41,670 bases of DNA from Candidatus Methylomirabilota bacterium (GTDB lineage Bacteria > Methylomirabilota > Methylomirabilia > Methylomirabilales > JACPAU01), in NCBI GenBank assembly GCA_022614955.1, contig JAKEHP010000038.1:1-41670 (forward strand), read 5' to 3'. Position 1 is the first letter of the stretch, and every line of letters begins with the position of its first letter. The position numbers were made by a program, and so were the translations under genes. Under the pieces are notes generated by a model that was given only the letters and a program-made list of their open reading frames with translations, was not told the DNA's origin and did not search any database. Shown one piece after another: positions 10,748-19,131 of this stretch.

Positions 10748-11625
10748 GACGCCTGGACCGCCCCCGCCAGCGTCTGGCCGGTCAGCTTCAGCCCGACCCA
10801 GACGATCGCGGACGAGAGGATGAGCAGGAGGAACCCGAAAGCAGCCCCCTGCTCCCAGTTGAACCGGAGGATGAACTGGTTGTAGATCTGCTCCGTGAAC
10901 CAGAGGCTCTCCTTGCCGCCGAGCAGCGCCGGCGTCAGGTAGTTCCCCAGGGTCAGCATGAAGACCACGATGCTGCCGGCGGCGATGCCTGGCATGGCAT
11001 GCGGGATCACGATCTCCCGCAGAATGGAGGGAACGCTCCCGCCCAAGTCGTAGGCCGCCTCGATGAGGCTGTCGTCCAGGCTGTCCAGCACGGTGACCAG
11101 CGGCACGACCATGAAGAGCATGGACGTGTAGATCAGGCCGATCATGATGGCGATGTCATTGTAGAGCATCTCTATCGGCTTGGCCGCCAGCCCGGTCCAG
11201 ACCAGGAGGCCGCTCAGGATCCCGGTCTCGCGAAGGAGGATCATCCAGCCATAGACCCGGACCAGTTCGCTGACCCAGAACGGCAGAAGGCAGAAGAGGA
11301 ACAGGACGCCCTTGGCCCGGCCCCGCGCCACCTTGGCGATGAAGTAGGCCACCGGGAACGCGATGAGGAGGGTGAGGAGGGTGGCCAGGGTGGAGTAGGC
11401 GGCGGTCCGGGCGAAGGTGTTCCAGTAGATCGGCTCCGTGAAGAACCGGGTGTAGTTGGCCGGGCCGAGCCCCCCATCGGCTCCCTTGGATCGGATGGAG
11501 AGGAGGAACATGTCCGCGTGGGGCAACACGATGAGCAGGAGCAGCCACAGGGCCGCCGGGGTCATGAAGACCGCCAACCCGATGGTGCGGTTCGTCCGCA
11601 GGCTCACTGTTTCCTCCCGAAGCAC
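10744..11625 (-). CDS. potB: Polyamine-type ABC transporter permease (PotB-like)
   Basis: LIEAAYDLGGSVPSILREIVIPHAMPGI EAA loop; overlaps both neighbours. Confidence 0.85.
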   Translation of the reverse strand: MLREETVSLRTNRTIGLAVFMTPAALWLLLLIVLPHADMFLLSIRSKGADGGLGPANYTRFFTEPIYWNTFARTAAYSTLATLLTLLIAFPVAYFIAKVARGRAKGVLFLFCLLPFWVSELVRVYGWMILLRETGILSGLLVWTGLAAKPIEMLYNDIAIMIGLIYTSMLFMVVPLVTVLDSLDDSLIEAAYDLGGSVPSILREIVIPHAMPGIAAGSIVVFMLTLGNYLTPALLGGKESLWFTEQIYNQFILRFNWEQGAAFGFLLLILSSAIVWVGLKLTGQTLAGAVQAS

Positions 11626-12704
11626 AGGCCGCCCACCGCGCTCCAGCCCAGGTGTGCGGTCTGACCCGGACCCAGATCGGCGAACCGGCCCGTCTGCGGC
11701 AGGGCAGCGGTGATCTCCCCCCCTGTCCGTGCCTCCTTCACCAGGACCCGGCTGTTGGCTCCATCGAACAGGACGCTTTCCACGGTTCCCGTGAGGCGAT
11801 TGGCGAACCCCCCCAGTTCGGCTTCCTCCCTTGCCAGCGCGATCCCCTCCGGCCGGACAAAGAGATCCACCGGCTGGCCGGCGACGAGGCGTTCCGAGGT
11901 TCGGGCAACCAGCTCCAGCCCGTCTCGCGTGCGCACCCGGGCCTCGTCCCCCGAAACCTCAACCAGCGACCCCTGCCAACGGTTGCTTTCCCCCACGAAC
12001 CCGGCGATGAAGGCGGTCTGCGGACGGTAGTAGAGCCCCTGGGGGGTGTCCACCTGCTCGAAGCGGCCCTCGTTCATCACCGCCACCCGGTCGGACATCA
12101 CGAGCGCCTCCGACTGGTCGTGGGTGATGTAGACGAAGGTGGTGCCGATCTGCGCCTGGAGGAGCTTGAGCTCCACTTTCATCTGCTCCCGCAGCTTCAG
12201 GTCGAGGGCCCCCAGCGGCTCGTCGAGCAGGAGCACCGTCGGGTCCAGGACCAGGCAGCGCGCGATGGCGATCCGCTGCTTCTGCCCCCCGGAGAGCTGG
12301 TGAATGCGCTTCTCCCCGGTGCCCGGCAGACCGATCCGCGACAGCATCCGCTCCACGCGCTCCCCGATCTCGGCCCGGCCGACCCCCCGCCGGCGGAGCC
12401 CGTAGGCGATGTTCTCGGCTACCGACATCATGGGGAAGAGGGCCAGGTGCTGGAAGATGAGGTTGACCGGACGGCGGTTGGGCGCGACGCCGAGCATCGA
12501 GCGGCCGCCGATGAGGATGTCCCCGGCGTCCGGCTCAAGGAAGCCGGCGACCATCCGGAGGAGCGTGGTCTTGCCGCAGCCCGAGGGCCCGAGGATGGAG
12601 AAGAAGGATCCCTTCGGGATCTGGAAGGAGACCCCCCGCACGGCGCGGAAGCCGCCGAAGGTCCTGGCGACGTCCCGCACCTCGAGATCAATGGGCCCGG
12701 TCAT
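11604..12704 (-). CDS. potA: Polyamine-type ABC transporter ATPase (PotA-like)
   Basis: GPSGCGKTT, LSGGQKQRIAIARCL, LLLDEPLGALD, C-terminal TOBE-like domain. Confidence 0.9.
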   Translation of the reverse strand: MTGPIDLEVRDVARTFGGFRAVRGVSFQIPKGSFFSILGPSGCGKTTLLRMVAGFLEPDAGDILIGGRSMLGVAPNRRPVNLIFQHLALFPMMSVAENIAYGLRRRGVGRAEIGERVERMLSRIGLPGTGEKRIHQLSGGQKQRIAIARCLVLDPTVLLLDEPLGALDLKLREQMKVELKLLQAQIGTTFVYITHDQSEALVMSDRVAVMNEGRFEQVDTPQGLYYRPQTAFIAGFVGESNRWQGSLVEVSGDEARVRTRDGLELVARTSERLVAGQPVDLFVRPEGIALAREEAELGGFANRLTGTVESVLFDGANSRVLVKEARTGGEITAALPQTGRFADLGPGQTAHLGWSAVGGLCFGRKQ

Positions 12705-12725
12705 GACGCGCCTCGCGGCGTGGCG

Positions 12726-12758
12726 AAAAAATCGGGGCCGCCCGGGCGGGCGGCCCCG
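12726..12758 (-). terminator. Intrinsic terminator between potD and potA
   Basis: On the - strand: CGGGGCCGCCC-loop-GGGCGGCCCCG (11-bp perfect stem, 12733-12758) followed by ATTTTTT (12726-12732). Confidence 0.85.
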
Positions 12759-12773
12759 GTCGTCGGCTCTGGT

Positions 12774-13853
12774 CTACCGGGAGGCGGCGGCCCGCACCTT
12801 CTCGAGGATGTTCCCCTCGATATCCTCCAGGCCTGCCGGCACCGCCGGATACCACTTGATGTTGTCCACGTCCTTCGGCGAGAAGGAGGCCTGGTAGAGT
12901 TTCTGGAGGGTTGGGTCCACGTGCTTCTCGGAGCCCTTGGAGGCCGTGAAATTCCCGGCGGAAGCCGCAACCTTGCCGGCGATCTCCGGACGCATCACGA
13001 AGTTGATCCACTTGTAGGCGGCGTCCAACTCCCGGGCCTTGGCAGGGAGGGCGAAGGTGTCGATCCAGCCCAGGGCCCCGGACTTGGGGGCGACGAAAAC
13101 GAGGTCGGCGTTCTCCTGGGTGAGCTTCCACCCCCCGCTGTCCCACCCCATGGCCAGCGTGACCTCCCCTGCCCGCATCAGCGACAGCAGGGCGTCGCCG
13201 TTCGTCCAGTAGTCCTTGACGTGCTTCTTGCAGGCGATCAGCTTGTCGCCGATCTGCTCCATGAGCGTCTGGTACTTGCCCTTATCACCGTAGAGCGCGA
13301 ACGGGTCCTTCCCCATGGCGAAGGCGAAGGCGATCAGGACCGGGCGCTTGGCACGGTAACTGACGCGCCCCGTGTACTTGGGGTCGCAGAGGTCCAGGTA
13401 GTCGGACGCCGCCGCCGCGGCCTTCTTGTTGACGATCAAGCCGTCCGTCCCCCAGATGTGGGGCAGGCCGTACACCTGCCCGCCCAGAGTGGTGTTCTTC
13501 TTGGTGGCCTCGAGCATGGAGGGGATGAACTGTTTCGTGTTGACCTTGGAAAGGTCGAAGGACCGGTAGATCTTGTACTCCTGCTGGACGCCCGTGATCC
13601 GGTCCTGGCTCGGCTGGGCCAGGTCGAATCCCGCGCCGCCGGTCGCGCGGAGCTTGGAGATCATCTCCTCGTTGCTCGAGTAGGTGATGTTCACCTTGAT
13701 CCCGGTCTCCTTCTCGAACTGCTCGACGACCTCGTTCGGGGTATACCCCTTCCACGTCAACAGGCGGAGCTCCGCAGCCTGGGTGCTGGCAGCGACCACC
13801 ACCAGCGCCGCCACCGCACCGATTGCGATCCCTGTCAGTGAGCGCGCTCGCAT
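12774..13853 (-). CDS. potD: Extracellular polyamine-type substrate-binding protein (PotD-like)
   Basis: Signal peptide MRARSLTGIAIGAVAALVVVAASTQAAE, then LRLLTWKGYTPNEVVEQFEKETGIKVN; SD AGAAAGGAGGG just upstream of ATG 13853. Confidence 0.88.
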   Translation of the reverse strand: MRARSLTGIAIGAVAALVVVAASTQAAELRLLTWKGYTPNEVVEQFEKETGIKVNITYSSNEEMISKLRATGGAGFDLAQPSQDRITGVQQEYKIYRSFDLSKVNTKQFIPSMLEATKKNTTLGGQVYGLPHIWGTDGLIVNKKAAAAASDYLDLCDPKYTGRVSYRAKRPVLIAFAFAMGKDPFALYGDKGKYQTLMEQIGDKLIACKKHVKDYWTNGDALLSLMRAGEVTLAMGWDSGGWKLTQENADLVFVAPKSGALGWIDTFALPAKARELDAAYKWINFVMRPEIAGKVAASAGNFTASKGSEKHVDPTLQKLYQASFSPKDVDNIKWYPAVPAGLEDIEGNILEKVRAAASR

Positions 13854-14039
13854 GGCACAACCCTCCTTTCTGTTCCCTGCGCGGCAGGCAGGGACAGACG
13901 GCATCCTCGTTCTGGACTCGGGACTTCCGGATGGAGCACCGGCCTGTATCACGTGCGCATCCTTCACGGCGAGACCCACCGGAGGGCCATGGCGGGAATG
14001 ACCCGGTGGGAGGGAATGAGCGGCCTCGGGGGTGTTCCG

Positions 14040-14067
14040 ATTATAAGATGCCCGGCGGGGCTGTCAA
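14040..14067 (-). promoter_or_regulatory. Sigma70-type promoter of the potDABC operon
   Basis: On the - strand: TTGACA (14067-14062), 16-nt spacer, TATAAT (14045-14040). The -35 overlaps the TGA stop of the upstream GDPD gene. Confidence 0.75.
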
Positions 14068-14795
14068 GCCGATTCGTCGAGCAGACGCCGGAGACGGCCG
14101 GGGCAATTGGTGACGATCCCGTCAAGGCCCAAATCGACCAGGCGGCGCATTTGGGCTTCGTCGTCCACCGTCCAGGCGTAGAGCCGGAGGCCGGCGGCGG
14201 CCGTGAGCACCCGCTCCCGCGCCGTGATCAACTGGTGCTCCAGGAAGAGGCCGCCGGCCCCGGCCGCGGCGGCCACGGCCCCAGGGTCCGCCGGTCGCCC
14301 CTCCAGCAGCGCCGCCGTCTCCACCTCCGGAGCTGCGGACCGCACGGCAAGGAGGGCATGATGGGCGAAGGACATCACCACCGCCTCCCGCAGGGCCCCC
14401 CCTTCCTTCAGGCACCGGATCACGGCAAGCTCGATCCCGGGGTAGAAGTCGCTCCCCCCCTTGATCTCCACGAAGAGGCGGGCGTGCCCGCGCGAGAGGG
14501 CCACCACTTCCTCCAGCGTCGGCACGGAGGTCCCGGCAAAGGCCGGCCCGAACCAGGCCCCCGCGTCAAGCTGCTTCAGCTCGGGCAGGGAGTGGGCTCG
14601 CACGGGCCCCCGCCCGTTCGTCGTCCGTCCGAGGATGGCGTCGTGGATAACCACCAACGCTCCATCGGCTGCCATGTGGACATCCAGCTCGAGGGCATCC
14701 GCCCCCGCCGCAAGTGCTGCCTGGAACGCCGGGAGGGTGTTCTCCGGAGCGTCGGCCGAGGCACCCCGGTGCGCGATGTTCAGGACCCGGCGCAT
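14064..14795 (-). CDS. Glycerophosphodiester phosphodiesterase
   Basis: IAHRGASADAPENTLPAFQAALAAGADALELDVHMAADGALVVIHDAILGRTTNG; start refined to ATG 14795. Confidence 0.92.
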   Translation of the reverse strand: MRRVLNIAHRGASADAPENTLPAFQAALAAGADALELDVHMAADGALVVIHDAILGRTTNGRGPVRAHSLPELKQLDAGAWFGPAFAGTSVPTLEEVVALSRGHARLFVEIKGGSDFYPGIELAVIRCLKEGGALREAVVMSFAHHALLAVRSAAPEVETAALLEGRPADPGAVAAAAGAGGLFLEHQLITARERVLTAAAGLRLYAWTVDDEAQMRRLVDLGLDGIVTNCPGRLRRLLDESA

Positions 14796-14992
14796 GCCTG
14801 CCCATCTCCGGTTCGGTGTGGCCCAATGGCCGCACTGCGGTGCGGAAGCGCCACCGTTCTCACTCGCCACCCGACGGCTTGGGGGGGGCAATCCCGTCCG
14901 GGGTTGCCCCTTGCTGGACTGGCCCGGGGTTTGCTATGCTTACGCCCCCGGGCGCGACCTGCCGCCGGCCCCTGAGCTGCCCGGAGATCTCC

Positions 14993-15742
14993 ATGACCTC
15001 CCTGCGTGAGAGCCCGCCTCGCCTCTCGGCTCCGAGCCGCGCCACGGTCCTCCTGTTGGCGGTCCTCCTGGCGGCTTTAGCGGCAGGGGCGCCCCCATCT
15101 GCCCTCTCCCCCGTTGACAATCAGGTTCGCGAAATCCGTGAGCGTCCCCTCCTGGCCCACACCGTGAGCGGGCTTCAAGTGAACTCCGGCCTCCCCCTCT
15201 ACGAGTTCCTGCTCTCCCGCCCTGACATCACGGCTGCCCTCGCCCGGGCGGTGGGGGCCGCAGGGTACCGGGTCTCACCGGACGGAGAGGACGGGTACCG
15301 GGGGGAGGACGGCAAGGGGGCGAAGGGGCACTTCATGCTGGTGGAGCGGGGGGAAGGCCGGCGCGTCTACTTCGCGCGGGGGACCTATGACAAGCCCCTC
15401 CTGCCCACGATCGCCGGGCGGATTGTCCTCGTGCTGGAATACAAGACGAACGGTCCGGCGGATCCCCGGGTGGAGAACCGCGTCCAGGGATTTGTCCGCA
15501 TTGACACCCCAATCGTGGGGACGCTGGCCAGGATCGGTCGCCCCCTGGTGAAGCGGGCCATGGACAAGAAGGTCCGCCACCTCTTCGACAAGATCGCCCG
15601 CCTCCTGGATGCCTCCTCGGCCGACCCATCCGAGGCCCTCCGGCGGCTGGCCGAGGATGGCCCCCGATCGCCCCAGGACCTGGAGACTCTCCGACAGCTC
15701 CTGGAGGCCGAGCGCAGCCGCCGGGCCGCCGCCAGCAGCTAG
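14993..15742 (+). CDS. Exported hypothetical protein
   Basis: N-terminal signal-like segment (ATVLLLAVLLAALAAGAPPSA), otherwise unrecognised. Upstream TTGCTG-18-TATGCT promoter-like sequence (14910-14939). Confidence 0.7.
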   Translation: MTSLRESPPRLSAPSRATVLLLAVLLAALAAGAPPSALSPVDNQVREIRERPLLAHTVSGLQVNSGLPLYEFLLSRPDITAALARAVGAAGYRVSPDGEDGYRGEDGKGAKGHFMLVERGEGRRVYFARGTYDKPLLPTIAGRIVLVLEYKTNGPADPRVENRVQGFVRIDTPIVGTLARIGRPLVKRAMDKKVRHLFDKIARLLDASSADPSEALRRLAEDGPRSPQDLETLRQLLEAERSRRAAASS

Positions 15743-15839
15743 TGCCCCTCCAACTACATCCTCCTCAGCACCACAAGCATCCGCGAGAAGTGCCGCACCA
15801 GCGTGAGATGTTCGGGCTAAACAGTTGGTGCGGCACTAG
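15739..15839. mobile_element. MITE-like / repeat element with imperfect terminal inverted repeats
   Basis: Ends CTAGTGCCCCTCCAACT and (reverse complement) CTAGTGCCGCACCAACT match 15/17; internal perfect 12-bp inverted repeat AGTGCCGCACCA (15789-15800) / TGGTGCGGCACT (15826-15837). Confidence 0.55.
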
Positions 15840-16555
15840 CCCAGCCCCACCCGCCACTGCCCCTCCTGCAGGTACATGTCCAGGACGAAATCATGGGGCC
15901 AGTCCCCAGCCTCCCGTTCCACGCCGTGCCGGAAGGCAGGCCCCCCGGTCCTCACCGGCAGGGGGGAGGACCAGACTACCCGGCCCGCCATGCGGAGGTG
16001 TTCCCCCCGCGTCAGGACCTCCAACTCCAAACCGGTCCCCGCCGGCAAGCGTTCAGGCAGGAGGAGGCCCAATCCGCCGCAACTGACGTTCTCGACCCGC
16101 CCCTCCAGGTGTGCGCCCCCTCTCCCCTCCAGCGCGCAGACCGCCCGCGCGTCCAGGGGGAAGCGCGTATGCCGGCGGGTGGATGGCGTGACATGCCCGA
16201 GTCCCTTGAGAAGACCATCCCACCCCTGGCGCGCGCCCGGGGGGATCTGCGAGAGCATGAAGCCATGGCGGATACCGGAGCTCCCCCGCAGGCGGGAGAG
16301 GTCCTCGTGCCAGAGCACGACGGCTTCCAGCACCACGGTTCCTCCTGCCGCCTCCACCTGAACCTCGACGGGCGTCCAGGGGGGAAGCGCCTCCTGGAGG
16401 TCGAGGGCCATCCCCCCATCGCTGATGTTGGCGGTCACCGCCGTGAAGACCCGATGGGCTCCGGGCACAGGGTGATCGGCCACCGTCACCTTTGCGGGAA
16501 GCGCCACCAGGAACCTGGGAGACGGCTCGCGAACTCCACCTTCGGGGGCCATCAT
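15836..16555 (-). CDS. Tandem PilZ-domain protein
   Basis: Two PilZ-like units (RFLVALPAKV...NISDGGMALDL; RRHTRFPLDARAVCAL...NVSCGGLGLLL). Confidence 0.75.
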   Translation of the reverse strand: MMAPEGGVREPSPRFLVALPAKVTVADHPVPGAHRVFTAVTANISDGGMALDLQEALPPWTPVEVQVEAAGGTVVLEAVVLWHEDLSRLRGSSGIRHGFMLSQIPPGARQGWDGLLKGLGHVTPSTRRHTRFPLDARAVCALEGRGGAHLEGRVENVSCGGLGLLLPERLPAGTGLELEVLTRGEHLRMAGRVVWSSPLPVRTGGPAFRHGVEREAGDWPHDFVLDMYLQEGQWRVGLG

Positions 16556-16662
16556 GCTCCCTCCGGCGGCCTGTCCCTCCGGGAGCGCCCCCTGGGGCCA
16601 ATTACCCCGCCCCCGGTCAGCCCCGGCACCCCATAGCTAAAGCTTTCCCGGGCGATAGGAGC

Positions 16663-16678
16663 TGGCACGTTTCTCGCA
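16663..16678 (+). promoter_or_regulatory. Candidate sigma54 (-24/-12) promoter
   Basis: TGGCACGTTTCTCGCA versus TGGCACGRNNNTTGCW; GG-N10-GC preserved; 37 nt upstream of the small ORF start. Confidence 0.5.
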
Positions 16679-16714
16679 GTACATCCGGTGCGAGGAAACG
16701 AGCAGGGGGGGACG

Positions 16715-16924
16715 ATGCGCACAGCGGTTCTCGCAATTTTCATCTGCCTGTGGGTGGCCGCCGCGGTATACATAGCGATGCTGGCCATGGTTGCCGCACT
16801 CCGGCGAAGCCGCCACGCCTCGGTCTCTTCCCCCACCATGCCCTCTCCTCCACTCCCTTCAAGCTCCTTGCCACGGATTGGCTCGCCTCACGGCCTGCTC
16901 CGGCCCCCGCACGCCCCGCGATAG
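16715..16924 (+). CDS. Small single-TM protein
   Basis: MRTAVLAIFICLWVAAAVYIAMLAMVAALRRSRHA...; strong SD (aggggggg) ahead of ATG 16715. Confidence 0.55.
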   Translation: MRTAVLAIFICLWVAAAVYIAMLAMVAALRRSRHASVSSPTMPSPPLPSSSLPRIGSPHGLLRPPHAPR

Positions 16925-16977
16925 GAAAACCCCGGCGCGCAGCCTGACCCGCAGCCCGGCCACCCTCGCTTCCTCCC

Positions 16978-18135
16978 TCATCCGTCTCCCTGACGGTGCG
17001 CCGTCACCGGCTCCTCCAGGAGCGTGCCCCGGGCGAACCGCTCGATCGTGAGAGGGGCGATATCAATGCTCCGGGCCCGCCCCGTGAGGATCACCTCGGC
17101 CATGGCCTTCCCCGCGGCCGGGCTGTGCATGATTCCGTGGCCGGAGAAGCCGGTGGCCACGTAGAATCCCTCGAGGCCCGGGACAGGGCCCAGGATGGCG
17201 TGATTGTCGGGGGAGATGTCGTAGAGGCCGGCCCAGCCTCCCACCACCTCCGCCTCCGCGAGCGGCGGCACCCGGTGGGCCGCCGCGGCCACGGCCCAGC
17301 CCACGGATCCCCAGTCGAGGCTGGCCACCCCCTCCGGGGCGGGGTCCTGCGGTCCGTAGATCAAAAACCCGGCCCCCTCCCGGCGGAAGACCCAGCCCTT
17401 GCCCACCTCCACCACCTGGGGCACCTCCCCCCTGATCGCCGGGCAGGGACCGGTGACGAAGACCTGGCGCCGGACAGGTCTCACGGGGATCTCCACTCCC
17501 ACCATTCGCCCGATCCAGGCCGACCAGGCCCCCGCGGCACACAGAACCCGGGTTGTCTCCACCCGCTCCGTCCGCGTCTGGACGCCCATGACCCGCCCGC
17601 CCCGCACCTCGATCCCCACCACCTCCGCCCCTTCCAGGATCGTGACCCCCTGGCGGCGGGCCCCGGCGGCGTAGCCCTGGGCAAGCTCGCTCGGCCCGAT
17701 GGTGCCGTCCCGGGCGCAGAAGGTCCCGCCTGCCAGGTCTGCGGTGTAGAGGTAGGGCCAGCGGGCCCCAATCTCCTCCGGAGCCAGTAGCTCCACCTCC
17801 ACGCCGAAGCGGGCGAGGCGGGAGGCGTTCTCCCGGAGGCGGGCGGCCAGCGCCTCGCTCGGGGTCACCAGGAGATACCCGATCCGCCTGAGGTCCGGGT
17901 CCACGCCGAACTCGTCGGCAAACCCCTCGAGGGCCTTCAGGCTCTCCAGAGAGAAGCGGATATTCACCTCGGTGGAGAAGTCCACCCGGAAGCCCCCCAG
18001 GCTCTTCCCGCTGGAACCGCTCCCGACCGTCCCCCGCTCCAGGACCAGAATGTCCCGAAGGCCCGCCCGGGCCAACTGGTAGGCGGTGCTGAGGCCCACG
18101 ACCCCGGCGCCGACGATGACAATCGCCGCCCGCAC
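16978..18135 (-). CDS. FAD-dependent oxidoreductase (DAO / sarcosine oxidase beta-like)
   Basis: N-terminal Rossmann motif AAIVIVGAGVVGLSTAYQLARAG; GFYVATGFSGHGIMHSPAAGKAMAEVI near the C-terminus. GTG 18135 preceded by gggggaggggagga. Confidence 0.9.
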   Translation of the reverse strand: MRAAIVIVGAGVVGLSTAYQLARAGLRDILVLERGTVGSGSSGKSLGGFRVDFSTEVNIRFSLESLKALEGFADEFGVDPDLRRIGYLLVTPSEALAARLRENASRLARFGVEVELLAPEEIGARWPYLYTADLAGGTFCARDGTIGPSELAQGYAAGARRQGVTILEGAEVVGIEVRGGRVMGVQTRTERVETTRVLCAAGAWSAWIGRMVGVEIPVRPVRRQVFVTGPCPAIRGEVPQVVEVGKGWVFRREGAGFLIYGPQDPAPEGVASLDWGSVGWAVAAAAHRVPPLAEAEVVGGWAGLYDISPDNHAILGPVPGLEGFYVATGFSGHGIMHSPAAGKAMAEVILTGRARSIDIAPLTIERFARGTLLEEPVTAHRQGDG

Positions 18136-18253
18136 TCCTCCCCTCCCCCAAGAGGCCCGGCGGGAGTCTACCCCGCCAGAACCGGGGGCGGCAACGGCCA
18201 AGTGGCCGTGGATTTTTTCCGGGGCCTCTGCTATAGGGGCGGCAGGGGGTTCC

Positions 18254-18787
18254 ATGGACTGGAATGTCCTGCTGACAGCAGCCGACGGGTGCGGCCGGGA
18301 CCTGGCCCGGGCACTGCGTCCCTTTGGCCGCTTCCGCTTCACCGGCTACCGGAATGTCCTGGTGGGGCGGGTGGTGGAGCCGATCGCGTTCCTCCAGGCG
18401 ATGCAGGAGCGCGCCGCCCAGGGTGAGGCGCCAGGCAGCTTCATCACGCGGGTCGTGCCGGTGGAGTGGACCTTCCCCGTGACGGCCGAAACCTTTCTCC
18501 AGGACGCCCAGGCGCCGCTGCGGGAGGCGGTGGCCCGGTACCCCGGCCCTCGCTTCTTCGTCCGCCTGGACCGGCGGGGGTTCAAGGGCCGGGTGAATTC
18601 CCAGGAGGTGGAGCGGGCGCTTGGGGCCTTCGTGGCAGAGGCGATCCAGGCATCCGGCGGAAGCCCGGGGGTCTCCTTTGCCGACCCCGACGTCATCTTC
18701 CTCCTGGAGACGGTCGGAGAGACGGCCGGCCTGAGCGTGATCCCCCGGGCGCTCCGCCTCGCCTCTCCCCTCCTCAAGGTCCGCTGA
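18254..18787 (+). CDS. THUMP-domain protein
   Basis: GSFITRVVPVEWTF ... FFVRLDRRGFKGRVNSQEVERALG ... VSFADPDVIFLLETVGETAGLSVI is THUMP-like; no methyltransferase domain. Confidence 0.75.
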   Translation: MDWNVLLTAADGCGRDLARALRPFGRFRFTGYRNVLVGRVVEPIAFLQAMQERAAQGEAPGSFITRVVPVEWTFPVTAETFLQDAQAPLREAVARYPGPRFFVRLDRRGFKGRVNSQEVERALGAFVAEAIQASGGSPGVSFADPDVIFLLETVGETAGLSVIPRALRLASPLLKVR

Positions 18788-19115
18788 GCACGTCCCGGAG
18801 CAGGCGCCGCCCTCCCTCCGAGATGGTGAGGACCGAGAGCCGGTGGGCCACGGCCTCCGCGGCAGCGGATCCCGGACTGATCCCCTCCGCCGCCAGGACC
18901 CTCCCGGTCAGCTCCACGACCGCGCGCCCGTCCGGCCAGTAGACCTCCACGTGCAGGATAGTCCCGGGAGGCAGGGGCTCCGGGAGACTGAGCAGGAGGG
19001 CTTCCCCGGCAGCCCGCCGGCAGGCTCCGGGCCGCCAGGGGGAGTGGGTGGGCGGGGTGGAGAAGACGATCTGGTAGCGGAGGGGCAGCGCGTCCCGGCC
19101 CGCCGCCTCCGCCAT
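18774..19115 (-). CDS. PilZ-like domain protein
   Basis: LRYQIVFSTPPTHSPWRPGACRRAAGEALLLSLPEPLPPGTILHVEVYWPDGRAVVELTGRVL; weak PilZ-like pattern. Confidence 0.45.
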   Translation of the reverse strand: MAEAAGRDALPLRYQIVFSTPPTHSPWRPGACRRAAGEALLLSLPEPLPPGTILHVEVYWPDGRAVVELTGRVLAAEGISPGSAAAEAVAHRLSVLTISEGGRRLLRDVLSGP

Positions 19116-19131
19116 CCCGGTCCTCCCTCCG

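Noticed and set aside
11652-13841. 729-aa + strand ORF opposite potA/potD
   Set aside because: Antisense shadow frame spanning two real genes and a terminator; composition is not protein-like.
16641-16660. Possible sigma28 (FliA) promoter: CTAAAGCTTTCCCGGGCGATAGG
   Set aside because: TAAA and GCGATAGG elements are present but the spacing is much shorter than the required ~15 nt between TAAA and GCCGATAA.
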